Positions 1-7,514 of a stretch of DNA of 64,000 nucleotides are shown here, piece after piece. Source of the stretch: Brevundimonas pishanensis (GTDB taxonomy: Bacteria; Pseudomonadota; Alphaproteobacteria; Caulobacterales; Caulobacteraceae). The notes under the pieces were generated by a model, which saw nothing but the letters and a program-made list of their open reading frames with translations, was not told the origin of the DNA and ran no database searches. How positions within the stretch are numbered: the first letter of the stretch is position 1; each line of letters opens with the position of its first letter. The DNA lies in contig NZ_JAJKBG010000006.1 in the NCBI RefSeq assembly GCF_022750635.1, positions 1-64,000 of the forward strand. The letters run 5' to 3'. Position numbers and translations under genes: made by a program.

Positions 1-7
1 GCACCCA

Positions 8-37
8 AAAAAGCCCCGCCAAACAGCGGGGCTTTTT
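8..37. terminator. Bidirectional intrinsic terminator
   Basis: A perfect 12-bp stem (AAAAAGCCCCGC at 8-19 with its complement at 26-37) closes a six-base loop, with A-run and T-run on the two sides. It lies seven bases past the stop codon of the leftward nitronate monooxygenase-like gene and would end that operon; the symmetrical A/T tails mean it could also stop rightward transcription from outside the window. Confidence 0.9.
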
Positions 38-43
38 GCTGTC

Positions 44-979
44 TCACGCTCGGGCTGTGAGAGCGGTAAACCGTCCTGCGGCATCTCGGTATTCGGCTTC
101 CAGGCGGGCTACGATCTGGGAAGTCGGCATGACTCTGTCGATGGTTTGGAGGCCCTGGCCCGCGGCCCATAGGTCCTTCCAACGCTTCTGTGCGCTGCCG
201 CTATTATAGTCACGCGCCGTTGGCGCTGTGAGCGCGTCGGGATCCAGTCCGGCCGCGATGAGGCTGGGCTTTAGCCACGATGCATTCGTGCCGGTGATGG
301 CGTTGGAGACGATCAAGTCATCAGGGCCACTAGAGACCACCATGTCTTTATAGGCGTCCTGTGCGCGGCTCTCGGAGGCTGCAAGGAACCGGGTTCCCAT
401 ATAGACAAAGTCCGCACCAGCAGCGACTGCGCCGGCCACACCTGCGCCGTCTGCTATCCCACCCCCGACAGCAATGTAGCCATCAAAAAACTGCCGGACT
501 GCCGAGATGAAGGCGAAGGGACTTAGATGTCCTGTATGCCCGCCTGCGCCCGCGCTGATACAGGCCATCCCATCGACGCCTGCATCCGCCGCCTTGCGGG
601 CGAGGCCGAGGCTTGTGACATCGGCAAAGACCAGCCCGCCATAGGCCTTTACGGTTTCCATGACGGGTTTAGGGGACCCAAGGGCGGTGATCACGACCGG
701 AGGCCTGTATTGGGCGATCAAGGCCAGATCGTCGGCCAGTCCCTTATTGGTCGAGTGAGTGATCAGATTGGCCGCCCATGGACCATCGGACGGCGCCAGC
801 GCGTCAGTGATCTGACCCATCCACGCATCGAGTTCTGCAGCAGTTCGGCAATTGGGCGTGGGAAAGGCACCGCCGATCCCGGCTTTGCACGCCGCAATCA
901 CCAGTTCCGGACCCGAAATCAGGAACATTGGAGCGGCGATCACCGGCAGGCGCATTTTAAACGGTAGGGATGCGGGCAA
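44..979 (-). CDS. Nitronate monooxygenase-like FMN-dependent oxidoreductase
   Basis: Member of the FMN-binding TIM-barrel family that includes nitronate monooxygenase (2-nitropropane dioxygenase) and FabK-like enoyl reductases. The 311-residue chain has GGHTG at residues 146-150 and a glycine-rich phosphate site VGGGIADG at about 171-178, followed by GADFVYMGTRF, which together mark this family. The start taken is TTG at 979 because AGGA sits nine bases before it; an ATG at 955 has no visible ribosome site. It is the last gene of the leftward acyl-CoA catabolism cluster, 42 bases after the thiolase, and a strong terminator follows it. The substrate cannot be read from sequence; the setting suggests a role beside fatty acid breakdown, which is inference. 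Confidence 0.88.
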   Translation of the reverse strand: MPASLPFKMRLPVIAAPMFLISGPELVIAACKAGIGGAFPTPNCRTAAELDAWMGQITDALAPSDGPWAANLITHSTNKGLADDLALIAQYRPPVVITALGSPKPVMETVKAYGGLVFADVTSLGLARKAADAGVDGMACISAGAGGHTGHLSPFAFISAVRQFFDGYIAVGGGIADGAGVAGAVAAGADFVYMGTRFLAASESRAQDAYKDMVVSSGPDDLIVSNAITGTNASWLKPSLIAAGLDPDALTAPTARDYNSGSAQKRWKDLWAAGQGLQTIDRVMPTSQIVARLEAEYRDAAGRFTALTARA

Positions 980-1021
980 GCTATCGAATCCTGAGAACGG
1001 GGACGGTAGGCGCTGAAATCG

Positions 1022-2170
1022 TTATGCAGGCAGGCGCTCGACGATCATGGCGGAGCCGACACCCTGGGCACCGGTCGCGACCACCAACCCATAGCGTCCA
1101 TCGCATGCATCCAGCGCGTCCAGCAGGGCAGAAAGCAGGATTGCGCCGGTTGCCCCCATCGGATGCCCCTTGGCCAAATGGCCGCCTCCGACGTTCACGC
1201 GGTCCGCGTCGACTTCGTAATCACGCAGGAATTTAGCGATCACGACAGAGAAGGCCTCCATGAATTCGATCCGGTCCATGTCGCCCAAAGCGAGACCAGC
1301 CTTGGCAAGTACGCGCTCCATGGCGTCGAACCCTGCGGTCAACGAGGCCTTGGGATCGCCGCCGAGGTCGACAGACCCCACGATGCGAGCGCGAGCGCCC
1401 GCCGCCTTGTCTGACACCAGCACAAGCCCCGCACCATCAGTCATCGGGGGAGCGTGGCCGATGGTATGGCGGAAATCGATTTTCCGGTTTTCCAGCGCCT
1501 CGGCGTAGGGCTCTGCCAAGGGGGCAAAGGCGGCGGGCAAGCTGGCGAGGAACTCGGCCGTGGTCTTGGCGCGCGCGGCCTCTTCTTTATCAAGGCCATT
1601 GACCGCAATGCGCGAAGCGACCAGCAGCGTGCCCTCGGCGGCTGCGCAAAGTCGTTGGGATCGCAAGGTGACCGCATCAAGCGCCTCGCGTTCCATATCG
1701 ATATCCTCAGCAAGACGATCTGCGGCAACGGCCACCGGGATGAAGCGGGCACGCGGCTCGAGAGTGTTGTCGGTGTAATAGTCAGCCTTGTCGGCCATGA
1801 AGGGCACGCGGGACATCATCTCGACGCCACCCGCCAGAACCGTAGAGGCTTGGCCGGACGCGATCATTGCGGCTGCCTGCGACACGGCTGTCAGGCCGGA
1901 GGTGCAGTAGTTGTTCAAACTGAAGGCAAAGGCGGCATCGTCGAGCCCTGCAAAAAGTTTGGACACAAGTGCGATGTGTCCGCCTTGTGCGCCCACCTGC
2001 CCGACACTGCCCAAAATGAGCCCTTCGGCGGCGCGCGGGGCATGGCCGCGAGCCTCCATGGCATCGACGAGGGCACTGATCAGCTCTTGGGGCTTGAGCG
2101 CAGCCAGTCCGCCCTCGGGGCGCGCTTTACCACGCGGAGTGCGAACGGCGTCAACGATATAGGCGGTCAT
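1022..2170 (-). CDS. Thiolase-family acetyl-CoA C-acyltransferase with altered catalytic motifs
   Basis: Thiolase, expected to cleave 3-ketoacyl-CoA with CoA in beta-oxidation. From the ATG at 2170 it has 382 residues, normal for the family; an upstream in-frame GTG (2197) is less likely because GGGGAAG lies at ribosome-site distance from the ATG. The nucleophile is present (NNYCTSG, Cys89), as is the histidine loop KGHPMGATGA. The usual NEAF motif reads MEAF, and the C-terminal block that normally carries the second catalytic cysteine (as in CAAGGQG of mitochondrial trifunctional beta subunit) reads ATGAQGVG, so a Thr stands where Cys is expected. It is therefore either a variant thiolase or an enzyme with shifted chemistry. 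Its neighbours are an acyl-CoA dehydrogenase and an AMACR-like protein. Confidence 0.9.
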   Translation of the reverse strand: MTAYIVDAVRTPRGKARPEGGLAALKPQELISALVDAMEARGHAPRAAEGLILGSVGQVGAQGGHIALVSKLFAGLDDAAFAFSLNNYCTSGLTAVSQAAAMIASGQASTVLAGGVEMMSRVPFMADKADYYTDNTLEPRARFIPVAVAADRLAEDIDMEREALDAVTLRSQRLCAAAEGTLLVASRIAVNGLDKEEAARAKTTAEFLASLPAAFAPLAEPYAEALENRKIDFRHTIGHAPPMTDGAGLVLVSDKAAGARARIVGSVDLGGDPKASLTAGFDAMERVLAKAGLALGDMDRIEFMEAFSVVIAKFLRDYEVDADRVNVGGGHLAKGHPMGATGAILLSALLDALDACDGRYGLVVATGAQGVGSAMIVERLPA

Positions 2171-2284
2171 ACTCAATAGCTTCCCCGGCTGCAGCACGGG
2201 CCGTTTGATCGGCTCTGGCTGAGTAACTTTTATAACCGGACTATGTCTGGGATGCGTATCGAGCGCAAGCCGCTGACGGGTTGG

Positions 2285-2948
2285 CTAAGCGGGTCGAGAG
2301 GCACCCAACCTTATCACGACACTCGCTCTTGCTCCGTCTTTATCGATGAGAAGGCCTGACAGGACCATGTTCAGCACAGTGTCGGCATAGCGTCGGCGTA
2401 GATCGTCATCGATCCGCTCGACGCCAAAGCAGTGGTGCAATATGGGCTGCGCGAAGAACAGATGGTCGCAGGCACCAAGGACGATGAAGTAAAAGAGCAT
2501 CGGGTCGATTTCCCGGATCAGCCCCTTGGCCATCGCTTCGTCCAGCAGGCGTTTTTGCGTCGCCGCCAGCGGGATGGAAATCGCCTCGGCGACCGCCTTG
2601 GCCGTCTCCTGCGTCTGGAACATGGAGTGGATGAGCCGGTTCACAAAGGGATAGCGGAAATAGACCGTGATGATCCCTTTGATATGCAGTTTCAGCTTCT
2701 CGACAGGATCTAGGTCCATCTCGGCCAGTTCTTCCATCTGAACGATGGCGCGGCCCAGAATGTCCGTCACAAGCTCAAGCAAAAGCCCGTTTTTGCTGCC
2801 GAAATAGTATTTCACCAGCGCCGTTCAGTTGCGACTTCTGGGCAATCTCGCTCAGTGAAATTTCAATCGAGCCGCGCTCTGTCATCAGGGCGGCGGCGGC
2901 CTGAAGAAGCCTTGTACGCGAGGATATCTTGGCCCCGTCGGATTTCAT
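2285..2948 (-). pseudogene. TetR-family regulator, frameshifted
   Basis: The two halves of a TetR regulator lie in different frames. Reading from ATG at 2948 gives an N-terminal helix-turn-helix region (LLQAAAALMTERG, then LSEIAQKSQLN); the frame then slips at about 2821-2823, and the expected recognition-helix end ALVKYYFGSKNGLL continues in the other frame, through a typical C-terminal ligand domain with the stop at 2285. One extra base (C at 2822 on the plus strand) or two missing bases would explain it. The gene lies 11 bases after the CaiB-like gene and points the same way, so it probably controlled this acyl-CoA cluster. Either it is a real inactivation or a sequencing error; the rest of the protein looks undamaged. 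Confidence 0.85.
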
Positions 2949-2959
2949 GGCGGCGTCGT

Positions 2960-4066
2960 CTAACCCTGTACGCGGTCGGACTGCCTGATCAGCGAGGCGA
3001 TAAACTCCGCAGTATCAGGTCGTTGGGGAGAGGGCGGGAGCGGATCGTCGCAAATGGTCGAAGAGTAGCGCGGGGCGGGCGCAGGCTGAGCGACGCCGCC
3101 CACCTCGATGAAGGTCTTCCGCGCCTGATTGTGCGGATGGATCAAGGCCTCCGCCATGGACATGACCGGTGCAAAACAGGCGTCCGCGGAGGCGAATACT
3201 TCCTCCCATTCGGCGCGGGTCTTGCTGGCAAACACGCTGGCTAGCCGGACTTTTTGGGCGGCCCAGTCCGACGGGTTCATCTGGTTGGCGAACAGCGGAT
3301 CGTCGGCCAGACCGGCGCACTGGAGCAACCGACCGTAGAACTGCGGCTCGATGGAGCCGAGCGAAATATATCCCGCGTCAGCAGTCTCATAGGTGTCGTA
3401 GAAGGGCGCGCCGGAATCGAGGATGTTCACGCCGCGCTTGTCCGCCCAGAACCCCTTGGCGAGGAAGCCCCACATCATTGACGTCAACAGGGCCGAGCCA
3501 TCTGTCATGGCGGCATCGATCACCTGTCCTGTGGCCCCGTTTTTGACCGCCAACAAGGCCGAGACGATGCCGAAGGCCAGCATCATGCCGCCCCCGCCAA
3601 AATCACCAACCAGATTGGCGGGCGGCGTCGGCTTTCCATCGCTGCGACCGCACATGCCCAGGGCACCGGAGAGAGCGATATAGTTGATATCGTGTCCCGC
3701 CTTCTGGGCCAGCGGTCCGCTTTGGCCCCATCCGGTCATACGCCCGTAGATCAGCTTGGGATTGTCCGCGAGCAATACCTCCGGACCCAGCCCCAGCCGT
3801 TCCATTACCCCGGGCCGAAACCCTTCGATCAGGGCATCCGCGTGTTGGCAGAGGATGCGAAAACGCTCGCGGTCCTCGTCCTTCTTGAGGTCCATGCCCA
3901 ATACGGTGCGCGAGCGCAGAAGCGGGTCGGTGGCGTCAAAGGGTGCATCCGGCCGCTCGATCCGGATCACCTCGGCCCCGTGGTCGGCCAGCATCATGGC
4001 GCAGAACGGACCGGGGCCAAGCCCCGCGACCTCGATCACCCTTATTCCATCCAGCGGCCCGCTCAT
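2960..4066 (-). CDS. CaiB/BaiF family, alpha-methylacyl-CoA racemase-like
   Basis: Class III CoA-transferase fold protein most like alpha-methylacyl-CoA racemase, which inverts the 2-methyl stereocentre of branched acyl-CoA so that beta-oxidation can proceed. The ATG at 4066 (368 residues) is chosen because AGGTGA stands nine bases upstream and the protein then begins with the usual MSGPLDGIRVIE. AGHDINY puts His at residue 125 and VGDFGGGGM puts Asp at 155, matching the catalytic His126/Asp156 of the mycobacterial racemase. It sits between acyl-CoA dehydrogenase and the broken TetR gene in one leftward cluster. A formyl-/acyl-CoA transferase role is the main alternative. Confidence 0.88.
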   Translation of the reverse strand: MSGPLDGIRVIEVAGLGPGPFCAMMLADHGAEVIRIERPDAPFDATDPLLRSRTVLGMDLKKDEDRERFRILCQHADALIEGFRPGVMERLGLGPEVLLADNPKLIYGRMTGWGQSGPLAQKAGHDINYIALSGALGMCGRSDGKPTPPANLVGDFGGGGMMLAFGIVSALLAVKNGATGQVIDAAMTDGSALLTSMMWGFLAKGFWADKRGVNILDSGAPFYDTYETADAGYISLGSIEPQFYGRLLQCAGLADDPLFANQMNPSDWAAQKVRLASVFASKTRAEWEEVFASADACFAPVMSMAEALIHPHNQARKTFIEVGGVAQPAPAPRYSSTICDDPLPPSPQRPDTAEFIASLIRQSDRVQG

Positions 4067-4194
4067 GACGGTGTCACCTGTGCGAACGCCTCGGACATGC
4101 TGAATAACCCCTCCCGACCACATCGGGATTAGGGGTGGCGCATGACGCATTGTCAATCAGTCGGTTAAGGCGCGATATCTACGCGGCGGCGAGG

Positions 4195-5391
4195 CTATTG
4201 CCCCGCCAGCACTTCGCGTTTGATCTTCTTGGCGAGGCTCCATTTGTGGACCTCGGTGGGGCCATCGTAGATGCGGAAGGCCCGAATCTCGCGGAAAATC
4301 TGCTCGACGGGGGTGTCACCCGATACGCCGGTGCCGCCCATGACCTGCACGCAGCGGTCGACGATACGGAACAGAGCCTCCGAGACCGCGACCTTGGCCA
4401 TCGAGCTTTCGGTCGTGCCCAGCATTCCGGTGTCGAGGATGCCGGCACACCAGTCGATCATCAACTCGGCCTGCTTCAACTCGATCATGTTTTCGGCCAG
4501 CATGAAGCCGACGCCTTCGTGGTCGATCAGCGGCTTGCCGAAGGCGTGGCGCTTCACGGCATAGGCCGAGGCGATTTCGTGGGCCCGTTTGCAGGCACCC
4601 AGCCAGCGCATGCAGTGGGTCAGACGCGCCGGGGCGAGGCGCACTTGTGCGTATTTGAAGCCTTGATGCGGCTCGCCCAGGATGGCGCTATCGTCGACCC
4701 GCAGGTTGTCGATCTTGAGGATGGAATGACCGCCCGGCATGGAGCTGTCGATCGTCTCCAGCACGCGCTCGACCGTGATGGCGGGATCGGGCAGGTCGAT
4801 CAGGAACATGGTCGCGGCCAGCTTGCCATCACCGGCATCGGTTCTGGCCATGATGATGCCGACTGAGGCTCCCACCGCGCCGGTGATAAAAGCTTTGCGG
4901 CCATTGATGACCCAATGGTCGCCCTCGCTCACAGCCGTGGTCTGGATCATCGACGGGTCGGCACCGGCCCCACCGTCGACAGCAGGCTCGGTCATGAAGA
5001 AGGCCGAGCGAACCGTGCCCGCGATCATTGGCTTGAGGAAGTGATCCTTTTGGGCGTCGCTGGCGACCTGTCCCAGCATGTACATGTTGCCCTCGTCAGG
5101 GGCCATGACGTTGAGTGCCACAGGCCCGAGCGGGGACAGGCCCGCAGCCTGCAGGATCAGTGAGGTCGAGCGGTGCGAGACGTGTTCCGTCCCACCCGGT
5201 ATATGCGGGGTCAAGACACCTGCGGCGCGGGCCTTTTGGCGCATTTCATTGACCAGTTCGTCGGTCGGGCCGTGGGCCTCTGCGCGAAGGTCTTTTTCAT
5301 ACGGGATGATGGTTTCGCGCACGAAGGTTTCGACGCGGGCGGCGATTTCGCGGCCACGCTCCAGATCGCACTTTGCTTCTTTGGCGTTCAT
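4195..5391 (-). CDS. Acyl-CoA dehydrogenase, ACAD10/11 type
   Basis: FAD-dependent acyl-CoA dehydrogenase of 398 residues. The FAD-binding stretch FFMTEPAVDGGAGADPS and the C-terminal helix region QVMGGTGVSGDTP followed by RIYDGPTEVH fit the branch that includes human ACAD10 and ACAD11, where a GPTEVH-like end replaces the YEGT of short/medium-chain enzymes. The ATG at 5391 overlaps the stop of the upstream APH-like kinase by four bases (ATGA), so translation of the two is probably coupled. In animals these two activities are fused in one chain. Together with the racemase and thiolase this suggests catabolism of branched or hydroxylated acyl chains; that role is inferred. Confidence 0.93.
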   Translation of the reverse strand: MNAKEAKCDLERGREIAARVETFVRETIIPYEKDLRAEAHGPTDELVNEMRQKARAAGVLTPHIPGGTEHVSHRSTSLILQAAGLSPLGPVALNVMAPDEGNMYMLGQVASDAQKDHFLKPMIAGTVRSAFFMTEPAVDGGAGADPSMIQTTAVSEGDHWVINGRKAFITGAVGASVGIIMARTDAGDGKLAATMFLIDLPDPAITVERVLETIDSSMPGGHSILKIDNLRVDDSAILGEPHQGFKYAQVRLAPARLTHCMRWLGACKRAHEIASAYAVKRHAFGKPLIDHEGVGFMLAENMIELKQAELMIDWCAGILDTGMLGTTESSMAKVAVSEALFRIVDRCVQVMGGTGVSGDTPVEQIFREIRAFRIYDGPTEVHKWSLAKKIKREVLAGQ

Positions 5392-6449
5392 GCGGCTACT
5401 CCGGTTTGTGCCCATGCGAGGGCGGCGAGGTCGGGGAAGTTGTCGGCCATGGTCTGGGCGTGCTCGGACGCGGCGCTGCCGCGCAGCAGCCGGCCCTTGA
5501 TGCCGTGGAAGATGGCGGCGAAGCGGAACATGTTGAAGGCGAAGTAGAAACGCAGTTCCTCCTCAGTCGGGACTGCGCGTCCGGTCCGGTCGCAATAGGC
5601 CTTGAGGTAGTCGACCTCGGTCGGGATGCCGAGGGCCTCAAGGTCTGCGCCCGCGAAGCCGCCGATCATGTGCGGCGGCAGGCGGTACATCATCATATGG
5701 TAGGTGAAATCGCCCATCGGATGCCCGAGAGTGGACAGCTCCCAGTCTAGCACAGCGCGCACCGTCGGACCGTCCGCGGCAAAGATCAGGTTATCGGCAC
5801 GGTAGTCGCCGTGGATGATCGAGGAGGCTCCATCGTCTGCCGGCATATTGGCCGGTAGCCATTCGATGAGGCGGTCCATGTTCGGATCCCGTCCGGCCAA
5901 CTCGTCGGCCAGATATTGCTTGGACCAGCGCTCGATCTGGCGCGCGAAGAAATTGCCGGGACGGCCATAGTCGCCGAGGCCAATAGTATCGGGATCAATG
6001 CTGTGAAGCTTGGCGATGGTGGCGTTTAGCGCATCGAAATGGGCAGCGCGCTGCTCGGGCGTCAGGTCGGGAAGGGTAGGGTTCCAGAAGATCCGGCCCT
6101 CGACCAACTCCATCACGTAAAAAACGCTGCCGATGACAGCTTCGTGCTCGCACAGGGCGACGGCACGGGCGACGGGAAAACCTGCCTTGGCCAGACCCGA
6201 GATAACCCGGAACTCGCGCTCGACCGCATGGGCCCCTTTCAGGATTGCCCCTGACGGCTTGCGGCGCAGGACATAAGCCCCCGAGGGCGTATCCATCCGG
6301 TAGGTGGGATTGGACTGTCCACCCTTGAACTGGCTGAGTTTAATGGGTCCCTTAAAACCCTGGGCGTTGTCTTCGAGCCATGATGCGAGGACCTCTACAG
6401 GAAGCTCGTAACCGGGGCGTACATCCCCTGCGCCTTCGAAAACACTCAT
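5388..6449 (-). CDS. APH-fold kinase partnered with acyl-CoA dehydrogenase
   Basis: Aminoglycoside-phosphotransferase-fold kinase of 353 residues, equivalent to the N-terminal domain of ACAD10/ACAD11. The catalytic loop HGDYRADN starts at His213 and the metal-binding AVLDWELSTLGHPMGD follows, both intact, so it should be an active kinase. By analogy with ACAD10/11 it would phosphorylate a 4-hydroxyacyl-CoA so that the dehydrogenase partner can turn it into an enoyl-CoA. It opens the leftward cluster. AAGGGATGGGG just before the ATG serves as ribosome site, and that same stretch has a perfect inverted copy at 6533-6544, so its leader RNA may fold over the start. Confidence 0.92.
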   Translation of the reverse strand: MSVFEGAGDVRPGYELPVEVLASWLEDNAQGFKGPIKLSQFKGGQSNPTYRMDTPSGAYVLRRKPSGAILKGAHAVEREFRVISGLAKAGFPVARAVALCEHEAVIGSVFYVMELVEGRIFWNPTLPDLTPEQRAAHFDALNATIAKLHSIDPDTIGLGDYGRPGNFFARQIERWSKQYLADELAGRDPNMDRLIEWLPANMPADDGASSIIHGDYRADNLIFAADGPTVRAVLDWELSTLGHPMGDFTYHMMMYRLPPHMIGGFAGADLEALGIPTEVDYLKAYCDRTGRAVPTEEELRFYFAFNMFRFAAIFHGIKGRLLRGSAASEHAQTMADNFPDLAALAWAQTGVAA

Positions 6450-6450
6450 G

Positions 6451-6544
6451 CCCCATCCCTTGTGTTTAATCGCCCGGCTAACACTATTCGATCAAAGGGG
6501 GTCGTCCATCGAATAGTGCGCCAAAGCACCCTCAAGGGATGGGG
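6451..6544 (-). promoter_or_regulatory. Nested inverted repeats in the leader of the APH-ACAD operon
   Basis: Two perfect inverted repeats are almost concentric. The outer pair is CCCCATCCCTTG (6451-6462) with its complement at 6533-6544; the inner pair is CACTATTCGAT (6482-6492) with its complement at 6508-6518, spacer 15 bases. Read on the minus strand, the inner stem could form a hairpin and the outer stem would bury the ribosome-binding site of the APH-like gene. The inner palindrome could instead be a protein operator, for example for the nearby TetR protein. The repeats are directly visible; the function is inferred. Confidence 0.6.
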
Positions 6545-6573
6545 TTCTCACAGTCAGTCTTTTTATGCAAGCA

Positions 6574-6999
6574 TTAGGGCTGCAGTTCCGCTACCAGATC
6601 GCGGTCTTCAACCATAATGACGGACAGGTTGCGCATTTCGCCTGAGGGGGTCGGCCAGGCGATTGTTTCTCCTTCGCGCAGCCCCAACAGGCCTGCGCCG
6701 ACGAATGACAGGACCGAAATCCGGCCCGCGTCGATGTCCGCCGATTTCGGCAGCACCAGACAAACGCGCCGCACGTCCTGCGCTGCGCCGTCCGTAAAAT
6801 GGACCCAGCGGTCCAGACCCACGACGCCCTTGGGCATGTCGTCCTCATCCACCACCTCGGCGCGATCAAGCTCCGCCTGAAGCAGGCCAGCCGGTCCCGA
6901 TCCGGGCAGGTCGCCGACAAGACGCTCCAGCGCGTCAAAATCGGAAGCGCTGATGAAGATCGAAGGCGGCGGTTGGGGGTTGGTACGGGGTTTGGTCAT
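6574..6999 (-). CDS. rnk: Rnk-type GreA/GreB C-terminal domain regulator
   Basis: Short Gre-factor relative of 141 residues. It has the GreA/GreB C-terminal FKBP-like fold sequence (VHFTDGAAQDVRRVCLVLP, then SVLSFVGAGLLGLREGE and WPTPSGEMR) preceded by a short N-terminal segment, but no long coiled coil, which is the Rnk (nucleoside diphosphate kinase regulator) arrangement. Rnk binds RNA polymerase near the secondary channel. The ATG at 6999 is preferred over upstream in-frame starts because AAGAG precedes it and family similarity begins there. It follows a small Cys-rich protein gene by 25 bases, likely co-transcribed. Confidence 0.85.
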   Translation of the reverse strand: MTKPRTNPQPPPSIFISASDFDALERLVGDLPGSGPAGLLQAELDRAEVVDEDDMPKGVVGLDRWVHFTDGAAQDVRRVCLVLPKSADIDAGRISVLSFVGAGLLGLREGETIAWPTPSGEMRNLSVIMVEDRDLVAELQP

Positions 7000-7024
7000 G
7001 GTTTTACTCTTGGGTTTGGAATGC

Positions 7025-7201
7025 TCAGGCGGCACTGGGGCCGTCAGGATCGTCGGGGGTAAGGCGGGGGGCTGGCGTGGCGTTGCGCGCCCTGAACGGG
7101 ATGACCTCGGCCATCGGCAACTGGACAGGCTCGACACATTTTTGGATGTCCGGGTGCGAGCGGCCACATCGGGCGCATTTCGCATCATCGGCGACGGGCA
7201 T
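7025..7201 (-). CDS. Small protein with CxxC-type zinc-ribbon-like motif
   Basis: A 58-residue reading frame with CARCGRSHPDIQKC near its start, i.e. CxxC followed by a third Cys ten residues on, then a proline-rich tail. A good ribosome site, CGGAG with seven bases to the ATG at 7201, and its position 25 bases upstream of rnk on the same strand argue that it is real. A metal-binding role is suggested only by cysteine spacing. No known family is recognised. Confidence 0.5.
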   Translation of the reverse strand: MPVADDAKCARCGRSHPDIQKCVEPVQLPMAEVIPFRARNATPAPRLTPDDPDGPSAA

Positions 7202-7514
7202 GACACGGCTCCGTTTTGGAGAGAAATGGGAAGACGCCCTGACCAAACCCGCGCACTGGCAGTGGACGCAGCTTCAGCGCCCCAGAGATTTGATTGTCGG
7301 AAAAGTCAGGAACGTACAGCGACGAACCCCGCAGCGGGGCCCCGCTGATACATCAGCGCGGTGAACCGCTACGGGTTAGAGGCCTTCGACGCGGCGACCC
7401 GCGTGTGTGAGGCGTCGAGCTTGGCTGACGAACCGTTTCATAACGGCTAGAGGCTGATGCTCGGCGGTGTAAAAGTCAAATCCTGACGCCGCCCGTTGAT
7501 GGAGCCGACCCTTG
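7202..7514. other. Intergenic region between divergent rnk and folP operons
   Basis: This 313-base stretch separates the leftward small protein/rnk pair from rightward folP and must hold both promoters, though no clear pair of promoter boxes stands out. It contains two short palindromes, CCCCG/CGGGG at 7327-7339 and CGCTGAT/ATCAGCG at 7343-7358. Small open frames here have no ribosome site or recognisable homology. Confidence 0.5.

Noticed and set aside
7376-7511. Minus-strand frame ending RLTHAGRRVEGL upstream of rnk
   Set aside because: It overlaps the folP start region, has no ribosome site at any internal ATG and no recognisable similarity; probably chance in high-GC sequence.
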